Shown here: positions 55,762 through 63,279 of the stretch, piece by piece
Numbering within the stretch: position 1 is the first letter of the stretch
Layout: the number at the start of each line of letters is the position of its first letter
Position numbers and translations under genes: made by a program
Source: Tepidamorphaceae bacterium
Lineage (GTDB): Bacteria > Pseudomonadota > Alphaproteobacteria > Rhizobiales > JAKSCL01
Assembly (NCBI GenBank): GCA_028289445.1
Contig: JANQPO010000019.1
Coordinates: 62,001-126,000 of the forward strand
Direction: 5' to 3'
Length of the DNA: 64,000 nucleotides
Notes under the pieces: generated by a model
The model's input: the letters and a program-made list of their open reading frames with translations, nothing else
The model's database searches: none
Told to the model about the DNA's origin: nothing

Positions 55762-56472
55762 ATGAACATTGTTCGTATACAATCTAATGACGCAAGTTTG
55801 GATGGCGCCGGCTCAACGTTAGCGGATTCGATACGACGAACGCTTGCCGACGAGATCTTCTCAGGCGCCATTGAGATCAATCAGCGTTTGGACGAACAAG
55901 TCCTCGCCGATCGATTTGAAGTATCGCGTACACCCGTGCGCGAGGCTTTGCGCCAGCTGGCATCGGCCGGCCTGATTGAATTGAAACCGCGTCGCGGGGC
56001 CGTGGTGGTTCCGTCCGATCCGAACCTTGTCAGCCAAGCGTTCGAGGCCGCGGCGGAATTAGAGGCCTTGCTCGCGGGCAAGGCGGCAGTGCGCGCTTCT
56101 CTGTCCGAGATGGTGGACCTGCAGAGTGCGCTTGATGAATGCGAGCACGCGGTTCTTGCGGATGGATCAGAGCCATACTCCGCTGCAAACCGGCGCTTCC
56201 ACAACATGATCGGCGAGCTTGCGCGAAACGACAGCCTCGTGGCCGCTACGCGTATCGTGCGAATTCAGACAGCGCCATATCAGCGCGTGCGATTTGCCGA
56301 ACCAGAAGAGCGCCGACGGTCGCAGTCGGAGCATGCCGTAATCGTTGATGCAATCTGTCGACAGGACCCGGCCGGCGCCTCGAAGGCGATGAAAGACCAC
56401 ATTCTTCGCGCCAGCATCCATGCTCTCAAGCGCAAACGAGACGACGGAGACAATAGCTCGCATACGCAATAG
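55762..56472 (+). CDS. GntR family regulator (FadR/FCD type)
   Basis: This 236-aa regulator has the winged helix RLDEQVLADRFEVSRTPVRE at about residues 41-60, followed by LRQLASAGLIELKPRRGAVV. A helical FCD effector domain runs about 85-220. It is the first gene of the sulfatase/ABC operon and probably represses it until the substrate or a breakdown product appears. The ATG at 55762 is preferred to a GTG-type extension at 55642, which adds no conserved sequence. Confidence 0.85.
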   Translation: MNIVRIQSNDASLDGAGSTLADSIRRTLADEIFSGAIEINQRLDEQVLADRFEVSRTPVREALRQLASAGLIELKPRRGAVVVPSDPNLVSQAFEAAAELEALLAGKAAVRASLSEMVDLQSALDECEHAVLADGSEPYSAANRRFHNMIGELARNDSLVAATRIVRIQTAPYQRVRFAEPEERRRSQSEHAVIVDAICRQDPAGASKAMKDHILRASIHALKRKRDDGDNSSHTQ

Positions 56473-56491
56473 CTCAATGGGAGGAAGCTTA

Positions 56492-57478
56492 ATGAAACTC
56501 TGGGCAAAGACGGTATTTGCGATCGGGACATCGGTCGCCCTGACGGCCGGACTGGCCGCGCAATCCATGGCCGACACGATCAAGATGAGTTCTCGTTCCT
56601 CGAATTGGGATATCGTTCTGATCGAAAGCGGTATCGCCGAGAAGTACGGCATTACACTTGAGATCGTACCGCTAAGAACAGGCGCGGAGGTGACCGAAGC
56701 GCTTGTGGGCGGGTCAGTCGATGTGGGCAGCGTCGGCGAAACACCGCTCACCTCTTTGCTGACCAGGACAGACACGGTCGCGGTGATCGGCACCGCAGTG
56801 TCCACAGATGGCGGCTACGCGCAGGTGATCGTTCCAAAGGATTCGCCACTGCAGTCCATCGACGATCTCAAAGGCAAGCGCATAGCCACCAAAGTTGGCT
56901 CCGGTTCCTACAGGGCCCTCAATGACTGGTGTGCCAAGAATGACTGCGACTTGAGCGATTTCGAGATTCTGAACACAGCCCCAAACGCGATCCTGGCAGC
57001 CATTGAGTCTGAATCCGTGGACGCCGGCATCTGGTTTGCACCAACGACGTCGATCGCAGTGGCAAAAGGCTTCGGGCGGATCATGATGAACTTTTCAGGC
57101 GCCAACGAGGGTCAGGCGAGCTGGGTCGTCAACCGAGAGTTCGCAAAGAACAACCCGGAGCTCGTCGCAAAATTCCTCGCCGCCACCATCGAGGCGCAGC
57201 ACATCTTCTCCGAGGATCCGGACCGTGCAGCGCAGCTTCTTGAGGTCGGTATGCAAAAACGGGGACGCGATCTGACCGCCGACATCCTGAAGATGGGATT
57301 GGCGGATTTCGATTATTCGCCGACCTTCGACACGGAAAAGGCGATCAGAGTGTTTGAGGGCGTTTTCGAGAGCCTGAGCTCAGCCGGCAAGCTGTCCGGC
57401 GACATGCCCGACTTCTCCGCTGCGCTCATGCCGGAAATGAACGCCCAAGCCGTCGAAATCGTCAAATCGATGCACTGA
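56492..57478 (+). CDS. NitT/TauT-type ABC binding protein
   Basis: This 328-aa protein has a signal peptide (about 1-27, ending QSMA) and the NMT1/THI5-like or SsuA-type binding fold. Its conserved blocks are LVGGSVDVGSVGETPLTSLL, DLKGKRIATKVGSGSYRALN and LAAIESESVDAGIWFAP. It should bring a sulfate ester or sulfonate to the permease encoded downstream. GGGAGGAAG precedes the ATG. The place of the gene directly before the sulfatase mirrors AtsR in the Pseudomonas ats system. Confidence 0.82.
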   Translation: MKLWAKTVFAIGTSVALTAGLAAQSMADTIKMSSRSSNWDIVLIESGIAEKYGITLEIVPLRTGAEVTEALVGGSVDVGSVGETPLTSLLTRTDTVAVIGTAVSTDGGYAQVIVPKDSPLQSIDDLKGKRIATKVGSGSYRALNDWCAKNDCDLSDFEILNTAPNAILAAIESESVDAGIWFAPTTSIAVAKGFGRIMMNFSGANEGQASWVVNREFAKNNPELVAKFLAATIEAQHIFSEDPDRAAQLLEVGMQKRGRDLTADILKMGLADFDYSPTFDTEKAIRVFEGVFESLSSAGKLSGDMPDFSAALMPEMNAQAVEIVKSMH

Positions 57479-57485
57479 GACGAAC

Positions 57486-57513
57486 GGGAGCCGCGCCTCA
57501 TGGCGTGGCTCCC
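57486..57513 (+). terminator. Intercistronic stem-loop after the binding-protein gene
   Basis: A 12-bp stem (GGGAGCCGCGCC with GGCGTGGCTCCC, one G-T pair) closes a TCAT loop seven bases after the stop codon. No T-run follows. As at 8353, it probably stabilises binding-protein mRNA. Confidence 0.55.
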
Positions 57514-57543
57514 ATCTCCTGACCAACTTAGCAGAAATCAAGA

Positions 57544-58983
57544 ATGAACACTCCGAATCTGCTGATCATCATGGATGATGAGCACAGTGCAAACGCGCTT
57601 GGTTGCTCGGGGCACCCGATCGTCAAGACGCCGCATATTGACCTGCTTGCACGGCACGGCACACGTTTTGAGAGCGCGTACACCAATTCGCCGATCTGCG
57701 TTCCGTCAAGAGCTGCGTTTGCGACCGGTCAGTATACGCACCGGACCCGGTACTGGGATAATTGCCTCGCCTATGACGGTCGCGTCGAGAGCTGGGGACA
57801 CCTACTGCAAAGAGCCGGTGTCGAGACGACTTCAATCGGCAAGTTACACTATGTGGATGACAAGGCCCCGACCGGTTTTGATACGCAGCTTTTGCCCATG
57901 CATATCTTTGAGGGCGGCGATACACAGGGGCTTGTTCGCGATCCACCGCCGCCACGGCCGCAGTGCAGGGATATGGCTGAGAACATCGGCCCCGGCGAGA
58001 CCGAGTATACCCGCTACGACCGCAATATTCGCGACACGGCGTGCGCGTGGTTGACCGAACGGGCCGCCAGACAGTCCGATGCACCATGGGCAACATTTGT
58101 ATCGTTCACATGCCCCCACTATCCGTTGGTCGCGCCACCGGAGTTCTACGGTCTCTATGACCCGGCGGACATGCCACTGCCGAAGGTGCGCCCCGACGAT
58201 GGCACCGATCAGACAGACTGGTGGCGCGATTTTGAGAACTGCTATCTGTGGGACCAGTTCTTCAAATCCGACCACGAGCGACGAATTGCCATTGCGTCCT
58301 ACTATGGCCTCATAAGCTTCATCGACGATTGTGTCGGAAAGCTGATGCGAACCCTTGAGCAGACCGGACTTGATCGCAGTACGCGCGTGATCTTCCTGTC
58401 AGATCACGGCGAGAACCTCGGCGCGCGTGGCTTGTGGGGCAAATCCACAATGTACAATGAATCTGTCCAGATCCCATTGATCGTCGCGGGTCCGGGTATC
58501 CCCGAGGGTGTTAGCCGGAAAACGCCAGCGCAAATCATCGATGTTTTTCCGACGGTTCTCGACAATGCCGGATTGCCCGCCATGCGCGATCGGCCTGGTC
58601 GATCGCTGATCGAGTTGGCTTGCCTTCCCGACGACACTGCGCGCCCGATCTTTAGCGAATATCACGCCACCGCCGCCAATTCCGCCGAATACATGATCCG
58701 GCGCGGCCGCTACAAATACATTCACTATGTCGGCTATCAGCCGGAGCTTTACGACCTTGAGGAAGATCCCGAAGAACTCGTCAATCTCGGTCTTGATCCG
58801 GCGTTTGCCGACCTCCTCCGCGAAATGGAGGATGAGCTTCGCAGGATCGTTGATCCGGAAGCCACGGACCGGGCTGCAAAGACAGATCAACAAAAGCTGA
58901 TTGATCGCTATGGGGGGCGCGACGCCGTAATCGCCAAGACGAGCAAGAGTGCAACACCGGCACCACGCTCGACGGTTCCCTAA
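57544..58983 (+). CDS. Sulfatase (formylglycine type)
   Basis: This 479-aa hydrolase has the formylglycine motif Cys52-Val-Pro-Ser-Arg56. Calcium-site aspartates are seen at the start (NLLIIMDDEHS) and in LSDHGENLGARGLWGKSTMY. It also carries the GKLHY lysine-histidine block. It resembles choline-sulfatase and arylsulfatase-like enzymes. There is no signal peptide, so it acts in the cytoplasm on an imported sulfate ester. Activation requires a formylglycine-generating enzyme, which is not encoded in the island. Confidence 0.88.
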   Translation: MNTPNLLIIMDDEHSANALGCSGHPIVKTPHIDLLARHGTRFESAYTNSPICVPSRAAFATGQYTHRTRYWDNCLAYDGRVESWGHLLQRAGVETTSIGKLHYVDDKAPTGFDTQLLPMHIFEGGDTQGLVRDPPPPRPQCRDMAENIGPGETEYTRYDRNIRDTACAWLTERAARQSDAPWATFVSFTCPHYPLVAPPEFYGLYDPADMPLPKVRPDDGTDQTDWWRDFENCYLWDQFFKSDHERRIAIASYYGLISFIDDCVGKLMRTLEQTGLDRSTRVIFLSDHGENLGARGLWGKSTMYNESVQIPLIVAGPGIPEGVSRKTPAQIIDVFPTVLDNAGLPAMRDRPGRSLIELACLPDDTARPIFSEYHATAANSAEYMIRRGRYKYIHYVGYQPELYDLEEDPEELVNLGLDPAFADLLREMEDELRRIVDPEATDRAAKTDQQKLIDRYGGRDAVIAKTSKSATPAPRSTVP

Positions 58984-59822
58984 TGAGCAGTTTGGCGGCG
59001 CCCAGGGAGAGCGTGATGGCTGGTTTAGTCCGAGGAAACCGTTACACGCCGTTTGCGGCGATCCTCCTATTTGGCATTGTTTGGGAGATTGCCGTCCGTG
59101 TCAGCGGAATCAACGCCTTGTTGATGCCGCCCCCCTCGGCGGTGCTCGTGCGCCTTGTCGATATGCTTGGACCTGGACGGGGGGCAACGCCCGATTTTCT
59201 CCTTTTGCGGCACATCGGCATGACGCTGCTGGCGCTGCTGATCGGTTTCTTCCTGGCCGCACTGGTCTCGTCGGCTGTTGGCCTGATCATGGGGATGAAC
59301 AGAGCCGTTTATGCCTGGCTCAACCCCATAATCTCCATGTTCATGGTGATCCCGAACATCGCCTTTGTGCCCGTCATCATCCTCTGGATGGGGCTCGGCC
59401 TGGAGACCGTCATTGTCGTGGTGATCACCGGGTCCTGTTTTCCGATCATCTACACCGCTGCCGCCGGCGTGCAGAGTGTTCCGCAGCGTATGATCTGGGC
59501 AGCACAAACGGCGGGAGCATCGCGGCGGCAGATCCTGACGACCGTGCTTCTTGGTGCGACGATGCCCTACTTGATCGCCGGGCATAAACTGGCGCTCGGC
59601 CGTGCCTGGCGCGCCGTCATTGCAGGCGAGATCTTCGCTTCAACAACGTACGGCGTCGGCTTCATGATTTTCGACGCGCGAACCTTTCTGGATTCGGAAG
59701 CGATGTTTGTCGGTCTTATCGTTGTCGGCCTTATCGGTGTCACCCTTGAGCGTGTGCTTTTCGGTTTCGTCGAGCGGCGCACGGTCGAAAAATGGGGCGT
59801 GTCGACCGCCAAGGACGTGTGA
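58983..59822 (+). CDS. NitT/TauT-type ABC permease
   Basis: This 279-aa inner-membrane permease has about six spans and the EAA-type loop AAQTAGASRRQILTTVLL at about 175-192. It belongs to the SsuC/TauC family. The ATG overlaps the sulfatase stop by one base (TAATG). It forms the channel for the substrate presented by the binding protein at 56492. Confidence 0.86.
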   Translation: MSSLAAPRESVMAGLVRGNRYTPFAAILLFGIVWEIAVRVSGINALLMPPPSAVLVRLVDMLGPGRGATPDFLLLRHIGMTLLALLIGFFLAALVSSAVGLIMGMNRAVYAWLNPIISMFMVIPNIAFVPVIILWMGLGLETVIVVVITGSCFPIIYTAAAGVQSVPQRMIWAAQTAGASRRQILTTVLLGATMPYLIAGHKLALGRAWRAVIAGEIFASTTYGVGFMIFDARTFLDSEAMFVGLIVVGLIGVTLERVLFGFVERRTVEKWGVSTAKDV

Positions 59823-59829
59823 GGACCCC

Positions 59830-60624
59830 ATGGGCAACGTGAAGATTTCGGCGGAGAAGGTCGAAAAGCGCTACAATCCCGGCGCGCCAAACGAAGTATT
59901 GGCAATCGAAAATATAACGCTCGATATCCAGGACGGCGAGTTTGTTGCCCTGCTTGGTCCGTCGGGCTGCGGTAAGTCGACGTTTCTCTTCATGGTCGGC
60001 GGGTTTGAGAAGCCGACCGAGGGAACGCTTCGGCTCAACGGTCAGCCGATCGACGGCCCCGGCGCCAACCGCGGTATCGTGTTTCAGGAATATGTGCTGT
60101 TCCCGTGGCAGGTCGTCTCCAAGAACATAGCCTACGGTTTGCGCATTGCCGGCGTTTCGCAAGCCGAGCAGGACCGGCGCGTCGCCGAACTGATCAATAT
60201 GATTGGCCTGCAAGGATTTGAAAGTGCCTATCCCGAATCGCTTTCCGGCGGCATGAAACAGCGTGTGGCCATTGCGCGTGCCTTAGCCTACGACCCCGAA
60301 ATCCTGCTGATGGATGAGCCGTTTGGCGCGCTCGATGCGCAAACGCGCGCACGCATGATCTCAGATCTCACGCGCATCCATGCGACAACGCACAAGACGA
60401 CCCTTTTTGTGACGCATAGCGTTGAGGAAGCCATCTTGCTTTCAGACAAGATTGCCTTGTTCTCCGCGCGACCGTCGCGGATCAAGCGTGTGTTCGAGAT
60501 CGACCTTCCTCACCCAAGGCGTGTCACGGATGATGGCTTCGTGACGTTCGAAAGAGAAATCCTGGAAAGCCTCGAACAAGAGGTCTCAGACACACTTGAC
60601 GGCAGATTGGATAGCGCCGGCTAG
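59830..60624 (+). CDS. NitT/TauT-type ABC ATP-binding protein
   Basis: This 264-aa ATPase has Walker A GPSGCGKST, signature LSGGMKQRVAIARAL and Walker B ILLMDEPFGALD, with the switch histidine in FVTHSVEEAI. It is of the SsuB/TauB type. The ATG at 59830 follows the permease by seven bases. It ends the operon and lies 47 bases inside the right inverted repeat. Confidence 0.88.
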   Translation: MGNVKISAEKVEKRYNPGAPNEVLAIENITLDIQDGEFVALLGPSGCGKSTFLFMVGGFEKPTEGTLRLNGQPIDGPGANRGIVFQEYVLFPWQVVSKNIAYGLRIAGVSQAEQDRRVAELINMIGLQGFESAYPESLSGGMKQRVAIARALAYDPEILLMDEPFGALDAQTRARMISDLTRIHATTHKTTLFVTHSVEEAILLSDKIALFSARPSRIKRVFEIDLPHPRRVTDDGFVTFEREILESLEQEVSDTLDGRLDSAG

Positions 60625-60670
60625 ACTGTCCGACCCCCTGTTTATGTGCCACGTTGATACGGCCCGCCGG

Positions 60671-60816
60671 ATGAAAAGTGAGCGTCCGATACTGCTCAAA
60701 CATACCTGCTTCGCATTTGCTAAGATCCTTGGTAATATCGAGCAGACTGTGTGACTAAGCGGTTGATTCGGTTATCCGATTTGACTTCTTTCCAAGTCGA
60801 ATTGCCTGTTTCCTAA
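60671..60816 (-). repeat. Right inverted terminal repeat of the island
   Basis: This is the inverted partner of 49956-50102. Read on the minus strand it begins TTAGGAAACAGGCAATTCG, against TTATGAAATAGACAACTCG at the left. Inside, long blocks are identical, for example AACCGAATCAACCGCTTAGT and GTATCGGACGCTCACTTTTC. Confidence 0.85.
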
Positions 60817-60845
60817 CTGCGAAAAGTGACTTTTGGCAGTTAGGA
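60811..60845. repeat. 35-bp near-perfect palindrome at the right island junction
   Basis: The arms TCCTAACTGC and GCAGTTAGGA pair perfectly, and inner AAAAGT/ACTTTT pairs around a central G, with one G-G mismatch. The left arm belongs to the end of the right repeat and the right arm to the tRNA anticodon loop. No such palindrome exists at the left junction. It may be a recombinase core site or a transcription terminator. Confidence 0.65.
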
Positions 60846-60878
60846 TTCCGTCGCTCTATCCGACTGAGCTACGGGAAC
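60840..60878 (-). tRNA. tRNA-Arg(CCU), 5' half of interrupted gene
   Basis: On the minus strand this reads acceptor GTTCCCG, TA, D arm GCTC with loop AGTCGGATA, GAGC, G, anticodon stem ACGGA and loop ATCCTAA with anticodon CCT. The expected 3' stem TCCGT is missing; it is found at 49951-49955. The GGATAGAGC D arm is typical of Arg tRNAs. Against the 3' half the acceptor stem has one U-U mismatch and one G-U pair, which may be decay after interruption. Confidence 0.78.
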
Positions 60879-60931
60879 GCTGCCCGGGCCATATGCAATT
60901 TTTGCACGAAGCCAAAGCGCGGAGTTGGGCC

Positions 60932-61711
60932 ATGCGGCGAATGGCCATCATCGTGATCATAGCCTCCACGATCGGTCTCACCGTGGCCGGTGCGAAGGAC
61001 CGTCTGCGCACGGCTGGGTGTCATGACGGTACGATGACGGAACTGGCTCCAGGCGCCGCGATTTCCGGTCTTGCCGTCACCTCGGCTGATCACGAGGCTG
61101 CGTTGCGTCTTGCCGGACTGGTCGATGACGACTGGTCGGACCTTGACCGGGCGATCGCCGACTGGGCTCGGGAGTCGACGCTTCGCGTGGCGCGGCTCAG
61201 CGATAGCGAACCCAATCGCTACGGAGAGACCCCTGTCTTTGCCTATCGTGACGGGGATGATCAGGCGCTACAGGCGCGGCTTCTGGCGAGCGGGCTCGCG
61301 CGCCTTTCTCATTTCGATCTGCCGCAATCGTGTTTTCAGGCATTGTTTGAGGCCGAGCACGGCGCAATCTCGACACGCCGCGGCTTGTGGCGCGATCCGC
61401 GATTCGCAGTGCTTAAGGCGCGCGATCCCGATTCAATGGCCGCGCGGCTCGACAGTTATCAAATCGTCGAAGGCGAGATCCTCTCAACCGGGAGAACGGA
61501 ACGGCGGCTCTACCTTAATTTTGGCGGATATTGGGCTGAAGACTTCACCGTCGAGATCGACAAGCGCGCCGAGGCGGCGCTGCAAAAAGCCGGCAAGCGG
61601 CCGGAGGATTGGGTCGGCACCCGCATTCGTGTAAGAGGGTGGCTGTCCGAATCGCGTGGACCGATGATGAAGGTCGAGGAACCGAACCAGATCGAGCGAC
61701 TTTCCGACTAA
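60932..61711 (+). CDS. Secreted SNase-like (thermonuclease family) protein
   Basis: This 259-aa protein begins MRRMAIIVIIASTIGLTVAG, a signal peptide. A staphylococcal-nuclease-like fold spans about 40-160 (YRDGDDQALQARLLASGLARL, ARLSHFDLPQSC). An OB-like tail follows (VEGEILSTGRTERRLYLNFG, WVGTRIRVRGWLSESRGPM). Catalytic residues of true thermonuclease are not clearly all present. Its stop overlaps the M48 gene start, so the two are co-translated. It starts 54 bases from the tRNA 5' end. Confidence 0.72.
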   Translation: MRRMAIIVIIASTIGLTVAGAKDRLRTAGCHDGTMTELAPGAAISGLAVTSADHEAALRLAGLVDDDWSDLDRAIADWARESTLRVARLSDSEPNRYGETPVFAYRDGDDQALQARLLASGLARLSHFDLPQSCFQALFEAEHGAISTRRGLWRDPRFAVLKARDPDSMAARLDSYQIVEGEILSTGRTERRLYLNFGGYWAEDFTVEIDKRAEAALQKAGKRPEDWVGTRIRVRGWLSESRGPMMKVEEPNQIERLSD

Positions 61712-63252
61712 TGCCTTGTGAAATATCCCATTCGGGCCAGCCCGAACGAAGAAGGCTGCGCGCTGGGACCGGTGCGGTGCGCCGGTTGGCGGCCGTTTTC
61801 GTTGTCCTGGCCTTGGCTGGCTGCGGCGGCGGCCTCCTACAGCGAGCCGGCGGGCCGCCTAATGTCGTCGATCAAAATCCGATCGCGCCGCGCAAAGCCG
61901 ACATCTCGCTGGCGCAGGAACGCCAGATCGGCCAGCGCGCGCATCCGTTTCTCGTGTCCGCCTATGGCGGGGAATACAAGAATGGGCGCGTGGCGCGCAT
62001 GACGCGTGCCATTGTCAACCGTCTGGAGGCGCAAACCCAGAAATCGGATCTGCAGTACCAGGTCACGATTCTCAACTCGCCCGTCGTCAACGCCTTCGCG
62101 CTGCCGGGCGGATACATCTACGTCACGCGCGGCCTCTTGGCGCTGGCCTCGACCGAAGATGAGCTTGCCAACGTGATCGCCCACGAAATGGCTCATGTGC
62201 TTGCCCGGCACGCGATCGAGCGCGAGCGGGCAACGCGGTCGACGCTTGCCCAAAGCCGCAGTCTGGGTGCATTGGTCGGCAATCGTGCGGCAAGCGAAGC
62301 GGTCCTGCGCAACGCCAAGGGCTATCTCGCGAAGTTTTCGCGTCAGCAGGAGTACGAGGCGGACACGATCGGTCTCAGGCTCGCGGCGCAGGCTGGATAC
62401 AGCCCGCTCGCCTCCGCGGCGATCCTTTCCACGATGGCGAAGCAAAGCGAACTCAACGCGCGCCGCTTCTTCGCCGAAGGCGATCCGGCCCAGGTCGATT
62501 TTCTGTCCGGACATCCCGCGCCGCCAGATCGGATTGCCGCCATCATCTCCCAGGCGCGGAACTATTCGGTCAAGGACACCGGCACGCTCGAAGCCGACCG
62601 GGTGGCTTACATTCAGGCGATCGACGGCACGCTTTATGGCGACGATCCAAGCGAGGGCTTCGTGCGCGGGCGACAGTTCCTGCACCCCGGGCTGCGACTG
62701 ACGTTCACGGTGCCGCCGGGATTCCGTATCGACAACCGCCGGGATGCGGTGAACGCCGTTTCGCGTGACGGTGGGCTTATCCGGTTCGATGGCGAGACCA
62801 TCGACGCGGGATCGACGCTTGATGACTATCTGCTGCGTGTATGGTCAAACGATGTGTCGATCTCGGAACAAAACAGGCTAGAAATCAACGGATTGCCGGC
62901 GATCACGGCGCGTGCCCGGTCACGTGGTTGGGATTTCAGGCTGGTGGCCGTGCGCTGGTCCGACACCCGCATTTTCAGGATGCTGTACGCAACCAAAGCG
63001 CTCACGCCGGCGAAGGATCGAGCGTTTCTCGGCGCCGCCCAGACTATTCGGCAACTGAGTGTCAACGAAGCGCGCGCCGCGCGGCCGCTCAAGATTGTTG
63101 CTCACAAAGTGCGGCCGGGCGAAACCGTGCGGTCGTTGTCCGCAGGCCTCCCGCAAGAAGACTCGCCGCTCGACAGGTTCCGTGTTCTCAACGGCTTATC
63201 TGAGGGCCAAGAGGTCAGGCCCGGCATGTGGGTTAAGCTGGTACGCGAATAA
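61711..63252 (+). CDS. M48 family metalloprotease, lipoprotein
   Basis: This 513-aa protein has a lipobox (VLALAGCGGG), the zinc motif HEMAH in NVIAHEMAHVLARHAIE and the third ligand region QQEYEADTIGLRLAAQAGYS. This places it with BepA/LoiP-type outer-membrane quality-control peptidases. A C-terminal LysM-like segment (IVAHKVRPGETVRSLSAGLP ... MWVKLVRE) may bind peptidoglycan. The ATG overlaps the stop of the preceding gene (TAATG). Confidence 0.9.
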   Translation: MPCEISHSGQPERRRLRAGTGAVRRLAAVFVVLALAGCGGGLLQRAGGPPNVVDQNPIAPRKADISLAQERQIGQRAHPFLVSAYGGEYKNGRVARMTRAIVNRLEAQTQKSDLQYQVTILNSPVVNAFALPGGYIYVTRGLLALASTEDELANVIAHEMAHVLARHAIERERATRSTLAQSRSLGALVGNRAASEAVLRNAKGYLAKFSRQQEYEADTIGLRLAAQAGYSPLASAAILSTMAKQSELNARRFFAEGDPAQVDFLSGHPAPPDRIAAIISQARNYSVKDTGTLEADRVAYIQAIDGTLYGDDPSEGFVRGRQFLHPGLRLTFTVPPGFRIDNRRDAVNAVSRDGGLIRFDGETIDAGSTLDDYLLRVWSNDVSISEQNRLEINGLPAITARARSRGWDFRLVAVRWSDTRIFRMLYATKALTPAKDRAFLGAAQTIRQLSVNEARAARPLKIVAHKVRPGETVRSLSAGLPQEDSPLDRFRVLNGLSEGQEVRPGMWVKLVRE

Positions 63253-63279
63253 GTTTAGGCAGTCACCGCCACGCGCCGC

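Larger units (their letters stand above)
49956..60842. mobile_element. 10.9-kb genomic island with long inverted terminal repeats, inserted in tRNA-Arg(CCU)
   Basis: The segment splits a tRNA gene in the anticodon loop, has TTA at both tRNA junctions (49956-49958 and 60840-60842) and is bounded by inverted repeats of 147 and 146 bases. Its cargo is a cobalamin-riboswitch metal transporter operon and a sulfatase/transport operon. No integrase, transposase or resolvase gene is visible inside. It may be a passive element moved in trans, or the remnant of a larger one. Confidence 0.75.

Noticed and set aside
49956..60842. Ordinary composite transposon with flanking IS copies
   Set aside because: The repeats are only about 146 bp, contain no transposase frame, and abut the tRNA loop exactly.
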